Positions 9,738 to 20,139 of a DNA stretch of 64,000 nucleotides are shown piece after piece. The translations under genes and the position numbers were made by a program. The DNA is taken from the NCBI GenBank assembly GCA_965223025.1, contig CBDCVP010000023.1, positions 1,240,001-1,304,000 on the forward strand, given 5' to 3'. How positions within the stretch are numbered: position 1 is the stretch's first letter; each line of letters begins with the position of its first letter. The stretch is from JABDMH01 sp965223025 (GTDB taxonomy: Bacteria; Bacteroidota; Bacteroidia; Chitinophagales; Saprospiraceae). Below the pieces are notes generated by a model. It saw only the letters and a program-made list of their open reading frames with translations. It did not search any database and was not told the origin of the DNA.

Positions 9738-10523
9738 ATGTATTACCTTTTACAAAAAAGCATAGTTCGGCAACTATCTCTCATTGGTTTTTGCTGTCAT
9801 TTATTTTTGACCGTTGCAACATCGCAATGTTATCCAGATCGGCATAACACTACCTGGTATGATGGCTGGACATCATGTGCGAAGAGCGCTAATCCAAATG
9901 ATGCCCGAGAAGCTTCCCACTGGATCCTTTACAACTTTGGCAAGACGGCATCGTTCGGTGATCTGCAGGTTTGGAATGCCAACGATCCCAAGCATATAGA
10001 AAATGGCATCAAACGGGCGATTCTTGATTATTCTTCTGATGGAGTGTCGTGGGAAACCTGGGGTGAGATAACCCTGGAAGCAGCGGAGGGATCGAGTATC
10101 TATGAAGGGCAAATAGCTGCCGACCTTGGTGGCATCAGCGCACAATACTTACTCCTTACCGCTTTAGAGAACCACGGGGGTGATTGCTTTGGCCTGAGTG
10201 AGGTGCGCTTCTATCTTACCGAGGCAGTCAGCGAAGAAAATACTACACCATCTAGAAACCAAGCGTTCTGTCTTTCCGCACAGGTTTTTCCCAATCCCTT
10301 TGAGTCGTCGCCCACCTTGGCCTTGCAATCGAATTGTGGTACCGATGTAAAATACTCGGTGCGTGATGCGATGGGACGATTGATCTTGGAGCATAGACTG
10401 GATGGTGTTGTCACGCATGTGGACAATCAACTAGCGACTGCCTCCTGGGCACCCGGAATCTATTTTCTCAACATCACTCATGGTAATAAAAAACAGATAC
10501 TCAAATTGGTGAAGATTCAGTGA
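9738..10523 (+). CDS. Type IX-secreted protein, discoidin-like, with Por sorting domain
   Basis: A 261-residue exported protein, third gene of the DUF1800/DUF1501 operon (10-bp gap). After a signal peptide (about 1-30) comes a region whose pattern (ILYNFGK, DYSSDGVSWETWG, LSEVRFYL) resembles a discoidin/F5-8C-like fold. The C-terminal ~80 residues are a type IX sorting domain: VFPNPF, then DAMGRLIL, then WAPGIYFLNI and a terminal KLVKIQ. It is therefore predicted to be attached to or released from the cell surface. It may be a surface adhesin or carbohydrate-binding partner of the two upstream proteins; that role is inferred from operon position only. Confidence 0.83.
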   Translation: MYYLLQKSIVRQLSLIGFCCHLFLTVATSQCYPDRHNTTWYDGWTSCAKSANPNDAREASHWILYNFGKTASFGDLQVWNANDPKHIENGIKRAILDYSSDGVSWETWGEITLEAAEGSSIYEGQIAADLGGISAQYLLLTALENHGGDCFGLSEVRFYLTEAVSEENTTPSRNQAFCLSAQVFPNPFESSPTLALQSNCGTDVKYSVRDAMGRLILEHRLDGVVTHVDNQLATASWAPGIYFLNITHGNKKQILKLVKIQ

Positions 10524-10869
10524 TGCGCTACGCACGTACATACAAGTTCTTTGGCCGCCCTAAGCGAAACGAAGTGGAGTCAAAGGGTGTTGCTAAACTT
10601 TAAAGGGGCTTTGGCTACGCTGCACTCGGCGCTACCTAAGACAGACTCGGATCCTTTCCATTTACCATATATAAAAACGTGGCGTCAGGGTGAGGGAAGC
10701 GCAGCGGACTCGAATCCCTATTTGGAGAAGGCACTTCGACTCCACTTCGTTGCGCTCAGTGTACCCCAAAAAAACCCTATGGCCTCCCTTGAGCATAACC
10801 AAGTGGAGCCGAAGGAAGACGATACTGCGCAGCCCAGAGCCTATCCTTGCCCCATGCCGATGATCGATC
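10524..10869. repeat. Intergenic region with REP-like palindromic sequences
   Basis: Between convergent genes. It carries at least four variants of an 'agcg-aag-tgga-g-tc-aagg' type repeat in both orientations. One pair, 10564-10581 and 10738-10755, is inverted and matches at 17 of 18 positions (gcgaaacgaagtggagtc against gactccacttcgttgcgc). These resemble dispersed intergenic palindromes of Bacteroidota genomes. A 122-codon open frame crosses the region but is made of this repeat DNA and shows no protein family features. Confidence 0.6.
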
Positions 10870-11470
10870 CTAGAATCTTATCTTCAGCCCTAACTGGAAG
10901 CCAGAAGATTGCTGTCTAGCTTGCAGGTCATAGTTTGTGAAGTTGAGACCAATGGTAGCGCTGATGTTTTTAGTGATGGCTACTTCCAGGCCGGGCTTCA
11001 GAGAAAAGGAGTAGATACCGATCGGTCTGGATAATACCGACAATTGGTTGTTGCTTCCAGAAGTGCCGATGCGCCTTCCCACTTCCAAGGTCAGGTATGG
11101 TTTGAAAATGCGCCCTTTGGTATAGGTCAGGGTAGCGGGTATAGAAAGGTGGTGGTAATGCAATCCCTGGATTTCCTCATGGGAAAATGGTAGTGATACA
11201 TTGCTTTTACTCCAGATGTGGGTGCGCTTCGTATAGCGGACACCGAGGGATAGCTGCAAATTCTTTTTTATGGACAAATTGCGTTCTACGGCTAGATCCC
11301 AGCCATTGAAATGTGAGTATTGATGCCTTTCTTCATCATTTAATGGAGCCACTGCTGCATATTTGTGCATCGTTTCATCGTGCACGTTGAAGTGCACATT
11401 CCATTTATTCGATGCCCTTTGGGCGAGTGTAGGAAAACAATAAAAGGATGGAAATATTTCTGATCATCAT
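10870..11470 (-). pseudogene. Small outer-membrane beta-barrel protein, frameshifted signal peptide
   Basis: The longest intact frame (10870-11397, GTG start) encodes 175 residues of alternating amphipathic strands ending in Phe (LGLKIRF), typical of a small outer-membrane barrel. It has no signal peptide. Reading upstream in the same frame gives FPTLAQRASNKWN, an apparent signal-peptide end, with a stop codon before any ATG. In the neighbouring frame, ATG at 11470 begins MMIRNISILLLFS, a good signal-peptide start that ends in a stop soon after. Joining the two needs one frame change near 11428-11436. Either the gene is recently inactivated or there is a sequencing error; the barrel itself looks intact. 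Confidence 0.6.
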
Positions 11471-11997
11471 GTCAGCATTAATTTTATAGGTTAGTGTAAC
11501 AACAGGGAAACGCCATCAACCGGGAAAGCAACAGTGATTGCTCCAGTTTAGGGTTTTATTAACATTATCCTAACACGAGCTCTTGAATTCGGAAAGCAGT
11601 TGATCGGAACAGTTCAACCACTTGGTGGTTGGAGGTAAATTGCATGGGAACCTCGGGATATCACCCGAGGCTAAAGACATTAAATCCCTTTCGGGATTCG
11701 ATGTGATAAGGGACCACGTTATCTAGTCAATTACCCCTCTCACGGTTTGTTGATCTGCAAAGTCTTATGAACGGTCTGGATTCGCTGTCATTAGTGGTCA
11801 AGAGGTCTGGTGCTTTTACCGCTACTGAATACTGATTGACCAGACCGAGGACGATCTGGCATCAATCCTGGAGGGATTGAAAGTGAATAGCCTTGCATGC
11901 AATGCGAGGTAAGAATGAAAGGAAAAGCAACCACAGAGTGGTTGAACAACCTCATGGAATAATATTGTTATTTCCATGAAAAATTCGCTATATTGGA

Positions 11998-12627
11998 GAA
12001 TAGTAACTATTACCTGGTGGTATGAGCACCTATACACAAATCCTTTATCAGATTGTATTTACGACTAAAAGTCGCGAAAGGACGCTGACGAAGGAGGGTA
12101 GACAAAAGATGTACCAATACATTACAGGAATATTGAAGGGAAAGAAATGCCATCTATATCAAATAAATGGGGTTGAAGACCATATTCATATAGTGACCCA
12201 CATTCATCCTACGCAATCCCTGTCTAACCTTGTCAAAGACATCAAATTGGCCACGTCTGATTTTATTAAGCAGCGTGAATTATTTTCCAAATTCAATGGA
12301 TGGCAGGCAGGCTACGGAGCATTTACATATTCAATGGATGCCCTGGACCAATTAATAGAATATGTCAAAATGCAGGAAGTACATCATCAAAAGAAGGATT
12401 TCTTACAAGAGTACATAGCATTACTGAATGAACATGGTGTTGACTACAATGAGAAATACTTGCTGTAGAACTGAGGTTGGCTGAAGAACTGCCAGCGACT
12501 TAGCGCGCTATGAGCCAATTCTTGTGGATCCGACCTAATCAAATTGAATCTGTTAGAGACTTGCTGTCATTAGTAGTCAAAGTGAAATGATTATTCTTTG
12601 GTGACTTGCTGGAGGGGTCAGCATGCA
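11998..12627 (+). mobile_element. RAYT cassette inserted in a repeat unit (~630 bp)
   Basis: Repeat-unit similarity stops after 'tattgga' (ending about 11997) and resumes at 'ggaaacaccaatgctgg' (about 12628). In uninterrupted units these two sequences adjoin directly. The intervening ~630 bp contains the Y1 transposase gene, ~24 bp upstream of it and ~160 bp downstream. No terminal inverted repeat is visible, as expected for IS200/IS605-type single-strand transposition. The full structure, unit plus cassette, is about 1.06 kb and may be the parent element of the gene-less 430-bp units. Confidence 0.65.
12022..12468 (+). CDS. REP-associated tyrosine transposase (RAYT), IS200-like HUH enzyme
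   Basis: A 148-residue single-domain Y1 transposase. The metal-binding HUH motif is H54-I-H56 within VEDHIHIV. The catalytic tyrosine is probably Y114 in EYVKMQ, followed by the His-His pair typical of this group (EVHHQ), and the C-terminus (HGVDYNEKYLL) is also family-typical. Such enzymes cut and rejoin single-stranded DNA next to small hairpins. Those serving REP sequences are domesticated single-copy genes, whereas IS200 copies are mobile. The surrounding DNA is an array of hairpin units, so these are its likely substrates. Active-site residues are intact. Confidence 0.9.
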   Translation: MSTYTQILYQIVFTTKSRERTLTKEGRQKMYQYITGILKGKKCHLYQINGVEDHIHIVTHIHPTQSLSNLVKDIKLATSDFIKQRELFSKFNGWQAGYGAFTYSMDALDQLIEYVKMQEVHHQKKDFLQEYIALLNEHGVDYNEKYLL

Positions 12628-13380
12628 GGAAACACCAATGCTGGTTGGTGAAATGGAAAACAGTTGAGCTGAAAAGTTCAACCACTTGGTGGTTGAGGGA
12701 AAAAGCCATGGGAACCTCGTTTATCACCCGATGCTAAAGACATTAAATCCCTTTCGGGATTCGATGTGATAAATGACCACATGATCTAGTCATTTACCCC
12801 TTTCATGGTTCGTTGATCTGCAAAGTCTTGTGTACGGTCTGGATTCGCTGTCATTAGTGGTCAAGAGGTCTGGTGCTTTTACCGCGACTGAATACTGATT
12901 GACCAGACCGAGGACGATCTGGCATCAATCCTGGAGGGACTGAAAGTGAATAGCCTTGCATGCAATGCGAGGTAAGAATGAAAGGAAAAACAACCACAGA
13001 GTGGTTGAATAGTCACATGGAATAATGATGCTATTTATGATGAAAATCCGCTATTTTGGAAACACCAATGCTGGTTGGTGAAATGGAAGCAGTTGAGCTG
13101 AAAAGTTCAACCACTTGGTGGTTGAGGGAAAATGTTATGGCAACCTCGGGATATCACCCGAGGCTAAAGACATTAAATCCCTTTCGGGATTCGATGTGAT
13201 AAATGAGCACGTGATCTAGTCATTTACACCTTTCACGGTTCGTTGATCTGCAAAGTCTTGTGAACGGTCTCGATTCGCTGTCATCAGTGGCCAAGAGGTC
13301 TGGTGCTTTTACCGCGACTAAATACTGATTGACCAGACGGAGGACGACCTGGCATCAATCCTGGAGGGATTGAAAGTGAA

Positions 13381-14067
13381 TAGCACCCGTGGCTAAAGAC
13401 ATTAAATCCCTTTCGGGATTCGATGTGATAAATGACCACATGATCTAGTCATTTACCCCTTTCATGGTTCGTTGATCTGCAAAGTCTTGTGTACGGTCTG
13501 GATTCGCTGTCATTAGTGGTCAAGAGGTCTGGTGCTTTTACCGCGACTGAATACTGATTGACCAGACGGAGGACGATCTGGCATCAATCCTGGAGGGATT
13601 GAAAGTGAATAGCACCCGTGGCTAAAGACATTAAATCCCTTTCGGGATTCGATGTGATAAATGACCACATGATCTAGTCATTTACCCCTTTCATGGTTCG
13701 TTGATCTGCAAAGTCTTGTGTACGGTCTGGATTCGCTGTCATTAGTGGTCAAGAGGTCTGGTGCTTTTACCGCGACTGAATACTGATTGACCAGACGGAG
13801 GACGATCTGGCATCAATCCTGGAGGGATTGAAAGTGAATAGCACCCGTGGCTAAAGACATTAAATCCCTTTCGGGATTCGATGTGATAAATGACCACATG
13901 ATCTAGTCATTTACCCCTTTCATGGTTCGTTGATCTGCAAAGTCTTGTGTACGGTCTGGATTCGCTGTCATTAGTGGTCAAGAGGTCTGGTGCTTTTACC
14001 GCGACTGAATACTGATTGACCAGACCGAGGACGACCTGGCATCAATCCTGGAGGGATTGAAAGTGCT
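13381..14067. repeat. 229-bp contracted sub-array
   Basis: Three consecutive shortened units with junction 'gaatagcacccgtggc' (starting at 13381, 13610 and 13839). Each keeps hairpins 3-5 of the full unit but lacks hairpins 6-8 and 1; only 'cacccg(t)gg' of hairpin 2 remains. By eye the first two copies are identical, and the third diverges toward its end. This points to one deletion followed by recent tandem duplication, for example by unequal recombination or replication slippage. Confidence 0.85.
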
Positions 14068-17000
14068 TAGCCTTGCATGCAATGCGAGGTAAGAATGAAA
14101 AGAAAAGCAACCACAGAGTGGTTGAATAATCACATGGAATAGTGTTGTTATTTCAATAAGAAAATCCGTTATACAGGAAACACTAATGCTGGTTGGTGAA
14201 ATGGAAGCAGTTGAGTGGAAAAGTTCAACCACTTGGTGGTTGAGGGAAAATGTTTTGGCAGCCTCGGGTGATCACCCGAGGCTAAAGACATTAAATCCCT
14301 TCGGGATTCGATGTGATAAATGACCACGTTATCTAGTCATTTACCCCTCTCACGGTTTGTTGATCTGCAAAGTCTTGTGTACGGTCTGGATTCGCTGTTA
14401 TTAGTGGTCAAGAGGTCTGGTGCTTTCACCGCTACTGAATACTGATTGACCAGACCGAGGACGACCTGGCATCAATCCTGGAGGGATTGAAAGTGAATGG
14501 CCTTGCATGCAATGCGAGGTAAGAATGAAAAGAAAAGCAACCACAGAGTGGTTGAATAATCGCATGGAATAGTGTTGTTATTTCCGTAAGAAATCCGCTA
14601 TATTGAAAACACCAATGCTGGTTGATGAAATGGAAGCAGTTGAGCGGAAAAGTTCAACCACTTGGTGGTTGAGGGAAAATGTTTTGGCAACCTCGGATTA
14701 TCACCCAAGGCTAATGACATTAAATCCCTTTCGGGATTCGATGTGATACGTGACCACATGATCTAGTCAATTACCCCTCTCACGGTTTGTTGATCTGCAA
14801 AGTCTTGTGTACGGTCTGGATTCGCTGTCATTAGTGGCCAAGAGGTCTGGTGCTTTTACCGCGACTGAATACTGATTGACCAGACGGAGGAGGCTCTGGC
14901 ATCAATCCTGGAGGGATTGAAAGTGCTTAGCCTTGCATGCAATGCGAGGTAAGAATGAAAGGAAAAGCAACCACAGAGTGGTTGAATAATCACATGGAAT
15001 AATGTTGTTATTTTAAGATGAAAATCCGTTATATTGGAAACACCAATGCTGGTTGGTGAAATGGAAGCAGTTGATCTGAAAAGTTCAACCACTTGGTGGT
15101 TGGAGGTAAATTGCATGGCAACCTCGGGTTATCACCCGAGGCTAAAGACATTAAATCCCTTCGGGATTCGATGTGATAAATGACCACATGATCTAGTCAA
15201 ATACCCCTCTCACGGTTTGTTGATCTGCAAAGTCTTATGTACGGTCTGGATTCGCTGTCATTAGTGGTCTAGAGGTCTGGTGCTTTTACCGCGACTGAAT
15301 ACTGATTGACCAGACGGAGGAGGCTCTGGCATCAATCCTGGAGGGATTGAAAGTGAATAGCCTTGCATGCAATGCGAGGTAAGAATGAAAAGAAAAGCAA
15401 CCACAGAGTGGTTGAATAACCACATGGAATAATGATGTTATTTATGATGAAAATCCGCTATATTGAAAACACCAATGCTGGTTGATGAAATGGAAGCAGT
15501 TGAGCGGAAAAGTTCAACCACTTGGTGGTGGAGGTAAATTGCATGGCAACCTCGGGTTATCACCCGAGGCTAAAGACATTAAATCCCTTCGGGATTCGAT
15601 GTGATACGTGACCACATGATCTAGTCAATTACCCCTCTCACGGTTTGTTGATCTGCAAAGTCTTGTGTACGGTCTGGATTCGCTGTCATTAGTGGCCAAG
15701 AGGTCTGGTGCTTTTACCGCGACTGAATACTGATTGACCAGACGGAGGAGGCTCTGGCATCAATCCTGGAGGGATTGAAAGTGAATAGCCTTGCATGCAA
15801 TGCGGGGTAAGAATGAAAAGAAAAGCAACCACAGAGTGGTTGAATAACCACATGGAATAATGATGTTATTTATGATGAAAATCCGCTATATTGGAAACGC
15901 TAATGCTGGTTGGTGAAATGGAAGCAGTTGAGCGGAAAAGTTCAACCACTTGGTGGTTGAGGGAAAAAGCCATGGGAACCTCGGGTTATCACCCGAGGCT
16001 AAAGACATTAAATCCCTTTCGGGATTCGATGTGATAAGTGAGCACGAGATCTAGTCATTTACCCCTCTCACGGTTTGTTGATCTGTAAAGTCTTGAGTAC
16101 GGTCTGGATTCGCTGTTATTAGTGGCCAAGAGGTCTGGTGCTTTTACCGCGACTGAATACTGATTGACCAGACGGAGGAGGCTCTGGCATCAATCCTGGA
16201 GGGATTGAAAGTGAATAGCCTTGCATGCAATGCGAGGTAAGAATGAAAAGAAAAGCAACCACAGAGTGGTTGAATAATCACATGGAATAATGTTGTTACT
16301 TCCGTAAGAAATCCGCTATATTGAAAACACCAATGCTGGTTGGTGAAATGGAAAACAGTTGAGCTGAAAAGTTCAACCACTTGGTGGTTGGAGGTAAATT
16401 GCATGGCAACCTCGGGTTATCACCCGAGGCTAAAGACATTAAATCCCTTTCGGGATTCGATGCGCGTGATCTAGTCAATTACCCCTTTCATGGTTTGTTG
16501 ATCTGCAAAGTCTTGTGAACGGTCTGGATTCGCTGTCATCAGTGGTCAAGAGGTTTGATGCATTTACTTCTGCTGAGTGTGGATCCAGCAGATTAAGGAC
16601 GGTCTGACAACAATCCTGGAGGGATTGAAAGTGCTTAGCCTTGCATGCAGTGCGAGGTAAGAATGAAAAGAAAAACAACCACAGAGTGGTTGAAAAATCA
16701 CATGAAACAGGGGAATCTCGGGTTGTCACCCGAGGCTAATGACATTAAATCCCTTCGGGATTCGATGTGTTAAGTGACCATGTGATCTAGTCATTTACCC
16801 CTTTTCACGGTTTGTTGATCTGTAAACAGTTGAGTGGTAGAGTTCAACCACTTGGTGGTTGAGGGAAAAATCCATGGGAACCTCGGGTTATCACCCGAGG
16901 CTAAAGACATTAAATCCCTTTCGGGATTCGATGTGATAAGTGACCACGAGATCTAGTCATTTACCCCTCTCACGGTTTGTTGATCTGTAAAGTCTTGTGT

Positions 17001-17259
17001 ACGGTCTGGATTCGCTGTTATTAGTGGCCAAGAGGTCTGGTGCTTTTACCGCGACTGAATACTGATTGACCAGACCGAGGACGATCTGGCATCAATCCTG
17101 GAGGGATTGAAAGTGAATAGCCTTGCATGCAATGCGAGGTAAGAATGAAAAGAAAAGCAACCACAGAGTGGTTGAATAATCACATGGAATAGTGTTGTTT
17201 TTCAATAAGAAAATCCGTTATATTGAAAACACCAATGCTGGTTGATGAAATGGAAGCAG

Positions 17260-17424
17260 GGGCATATAAGCATGCCAAAACGCGCATAACCTGAACCGCC
17301 TTGACGGTATCCACCGCTCTGTATAGCTTTGGATGATGAAGAGGAGGAGACCAGGGTGTGTACTTATTGGTCGAACGAAACACTAGAATCTACTTTCAGC
17401 TGGAACAAGAACTTTATTTGAGCC
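17260..17424. other. Right flank of repeat array
   Basis: Unique sequence between the end of the 430-bp array and the stop codon of the phosphate transporter gene. No gene or clear terminator was seen. Confidence 0.4.
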
Positions 17425-19911
17425 TCAAACGTCGCTCAGATTTTCTTTAGCTGAAGATTCTGGAAGATCATCGGCAACCTTTTCTTGACCAGCTTCATCC
17501 ACATGGGTTACTGGATGGTTTTCCTCATTATCCTTATCGTCCACTTCGATATTGTCCGTAACGGGCTCAACAATGGTTGGTTCACTTTCTACCAGAGCAT
17601 TAGCTTCTTCCTTCATTTCCTTTAGGCCCTCCTTCACTTCTTGGGGTAGAAACTGACTTTCTCCATCGACTTGAAAGGAAAGATCATTAAACACCTGTAC
17701 GATTCGATTAGTGAAAAGTGCCAAATTCCTAAATTCTCCCAGGTGACCTAAGAAAAGATTACTATTGCGTGTACCCACTTCTTGGGCCTTGATGCGCTTG
17801 ATTTGATTCTTTCTGACGGTTCTAATTTCGCGCATATAGTTACCCAGATCAGACAAGGCTGTTTCTGCCAGGTTTTCATCCACATTGGTCAATATCTCTA
17901 TCGCCCTTTTATATCGATCAGCTAGGATCATATGTACATTTGCTAGCTCGGCAATTTGCTCAGGCAACAGGGGTTTGTGATTATTGGCTACGTGTCTTAA
18001 ATTGGACTTTAGTATGGTCGATACATCCTTGGCCATGGAGCTGAGGTAGTCGACTACCAGCATATAAAGATGTCCTGACTCGATGTCTGATTCAGTGATT
18101 CGATCTAGGACCTTGCCCGACTCCAATTTTAGTGCGTTTATTCTCTTCAGAATGGGCTTAAATGACTGACTCGTATCATTGAGCCTCGTTAAGTCCTCAT
18201 TGCCAAGTCCCTGGATTGACTCCTCCACTTGTTTGTCAAATTCTTTGAGAAAGAATTTCAGATGAGCTACACATAACGCAATAATTTGTGACTTTTTCAG
18301 AGTACTATCGTCGAGGCTTTTTTCGTAGGCCAGTTGTTCCTCCAGCCGTTCATTGTGATAGCGATGGGTGCGATAGATCACCACACCGGTGATGATGAGA
18401 ATCAGGGTGATGGCAATCATGCCGCCATAGTGGAAGATCATGGCCATCACAAAAGCCACGATGAATGCGGAAAGCGCTGTGAAAAACCAGCCACCTATCA
18501 CAGAGAGTACCCCTGACACTCGATAGACTGCACTTTCTCGACCCCAGGCTCGATCGGCCAGTGAGGTACCCATGAAGACCATAAACGTGACGTAGGTTGT
18601 GGAGAGAGGGAGTTTAAGGTTGGTTCCTATGGCAATTAATATACTGGCAATAATCAACGTTACAGAAGCTCTGATCATATCAAATGATGGTGCCTCTTTT
18701 CCCAGTGCAGCTTGTTTTTGCACAAATGGTCTGTGATCAAATTGACGGTCGGTGGTCCTTTGCCAGCTAGCTGGCAAATGATTGTTGACCATTTTTGCGA
18801 GGGAGCCAAAGTTTCTCACCAAACTGCGCGAAAGCATAGAAGACGAGAAGCGCTCATAGCCTTCATCTTGCCTACCTAGATCCAGAGAAGTCTTGACGAC
18901 AGATTTGGCCTTGCTTGAAGTATATAATGTCACAACCATGATGACTCCAGCCAACAGCAACAGCAGTGTGGGGGTAGGTACTTTACCAGCCAGGCCATCC
19001 ATCAGAAATTGATCGGCTCCAGAAGACGCCGCTTCTGTATAAAGTTGGTATGCATTAAATCCGGCTAGGGGTACACCAATAAAATTTACCAGGTCATTAC
19101 CCGCAAAAGCCATTGCTAGGGCAAATGTGCCGACCATCACCAGCACTTGTAGGATATTGACATTGAACAGCCTATTGAGCAAATAAAGAATGGCCGTCCA
19201 CCCCAAAAAACTAATGAGCAGAATCCTCATCGTATTTTCATTGACCATAGATATGAATTCGGCACTCATAAATGAAGCACCTTTGGCTCCTTTGATCAGC
19301 ATGAAATAGGTGATGGCCATGATCCCCAATCCACCCCAGATGGCTCCAAACTTGCGCATTTTCTTCTCATAATCAAAAGAGAAGATCAATCGACTTATGT
19401 ACTGCCCAAAAACACCGCAGCTAAATGCGATAACCACCGACAGCAAGATGCCGGAGATGATGGCCAGAGCTTTGGCTGAATTGATGTATTCGTACAAGTG
19501 AAGGGCATTAGGATCAGTAAAAATCTTCACCATCGAAATTGCTACCGCAGCCCCTAATAATTCGAAGACAATAGAAACTGTAGTTGAGGTGGGCATGCCC
19601 AAGGTATTAAATGTATCCAGCAGAATCACATCCGTCACCATCACAGCTAAGAACAGTATGATGATTTCAGAGAAATAAAAATATTCTGGATGAAATATAC
19701 CTTTTCGGGCAACCTCCATCATTCCACTCGAAAATGTTGCCCCTGCCAGTACGCCAAGTGCTGCCACCAACATGATTATTTTAAATGAAGCTGCTCTGGC
19801 ACCTACGGCAGAATTCAAGAAATTGACCGCGTCATTACTTACACCAACAATCAGATCTGAGATGGCTAAGAAGAAAAGAATAATCACCAAGACTAGGTAA
19901 AAAGTGGCCAT
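17425..19911 (-). CDS. PiT-family inorganic phosphate transporter with PhoU-like C-terminal region
   Basis: An 828-residue inner-membrane phosphate (or metal-phosphate) symporter. Both PiT signature segments are present: SNDAVNFLNSAVG near residue 27 and AFAGNDLVNFIGVP near 270. About ten or more hydrophobic segments fill residues 1-520. The remaining ~300 residues are soluble, helical and charged, resembling a PhoU-like regulatory helical bundle, and end in an acidic tail. Classical PiT proteins are about 400-550 residues, so the fused tail is notable. It lies 228 bp downstream of the OprO/P-type porin on the same strand, suggesting a phosphate uptake pair. Confidence 0.9.
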   Translation of the reverse strand: MATFYLVLVIILFFLAISDLIVGVSNDAVNFLNSAVGARAASFKIIMLVAALGVLAGATFSSGMMEVARKGIFHPEYFYFSEIIILFLAVMVTDVILLDTFNTLGMPTSTTVSIVFELLGAAVAISMVKIFTDPNALHLYEYINSAKALAIISGILLSVVIAFSCGVFGQYISRLIFSFDYEKKMRKFGAIWGGLGIMAITYFMLIKGAKGASFMSAEFISMVNENTMRILLISFLGWTAILYLLNRLFNVNILQVLVMVGTFALAMAFAGNDLVNFIGVPLAGFNAYQLYTEAASSGADQFLMDGLAGKVPTPTLLLLLAGVIMVVTLYTSSKAKSVVKTSLDLGRQDEGYERFSSSMLSRSLVRNFGSLAKMVNNHLPASWQRTTDRQFDHRPFVQKQAALGKEAPSFDMIRASVTLIIASILIAIGTNLKLPLSTTYVTFMVFMGTSLADRAWGRESAVYRVSGVLSVIGGWFFTALSAFIVAFVMAMIFHYGGMIAITLILIITGVVIYRTHRYHNERLEEQLAYEKSLDDSTLKKSQIIALCVAHLKFFLKEFDKQVEESIQGLGNEDLTRLNDTSQSFKPILKRINALKLESGKVLDRITESDIESGHLYMLVVDYLSSMAKDVSTILKSNLRHVANNHKPLLPEQIAELANVHMILADRYKRAIEILTNVDENLAETALSDLGNYMREIRTVRKNQIKRIKAQEVGTRNSNLFLGHLGEFRNLALFTNRIVQVFNDLSFQVDGESQFLPQEVKEGLKEMKEEANALVESEPTIVEPVTDNIEVDDKDNEENHPVTHVDEAGQEKVADDLPESSAKENLSDV

Positions 19912-20139
19912 GATTTGCTGGTCAAGTTTGCGTTGAAAATTGTTTGTTGACTAGCGATCCAAAGAAGGATTTTCTGACCATTTGGAATACTCGGCAAGCC
20001 CCAAACATTTAATGTATAAAGTTATTCTAAGTTAGCTGATCGATCACATCTTGATTATTAAATAATTGTGAACTTTCTTTTCTCACTATCCAGCTCCAAA
20101 ACAGATCTGACATGCTGCAGGGAGACTGACGCTTAGAAA

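Larger units (their letters stand above)
11594..17259. repeat. Tandem array of ~430-bp multi-hairpin units (RAYT-associated)
   Basis: About 5.7 kb of tandem repeats, anchored by 14 copies of 'attaaatccctt(t)cgggatt'. Full units are about 427-433 bp. A representative unit, 14207-14635, contains in order hairpins at 14226-14242 (caaccac/gtggttg), 14262-14281 (cctcggg/cccgagg), 14294-14308 (aatccc/gggatt), 14414-14456 (ggtctggt/accagacc), 14473-14489 (caatcc/ggattg), 14501-14519 (ccttgcat/atgcgagg), 14538-14554 (caaccac/gtggttg) and an imperfect one at 14610-14627 (caccaa/ttggtg in other copies). Some units are shortened to 229 bp. The array begins and ends near the same 'aagcag' string. A Y1 transposase cassette interrupts one unit. 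No spacers or cas genes are present. Confidence 0.92.

Noticed and set aside
10551..10919. 122-codon plus-strand open frame
   Set aside because: It is composed of REP-like palindromes and runs into the convergent barrel gene; no signal peptide or domain was seen.
13996..16404. Repeated minus-strand open frames of 70-86 codons in the 430-bp array
   Set aside because: They recur because the DNA repeats. Their composition follows the hairpin sequences, no family is recognisable, and frames break between units.
11594..17259. CRISPR array
   Set aside because: Units are ~430 bp, adjoin without unique spacers, and no cas genes are nearby.
11594..17259. Retron or diversity-generating retroelement
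   Set aside because: No reverse transcriptase gene is present in the window, and unit differences are not biased to adenine positions in any obvious way.
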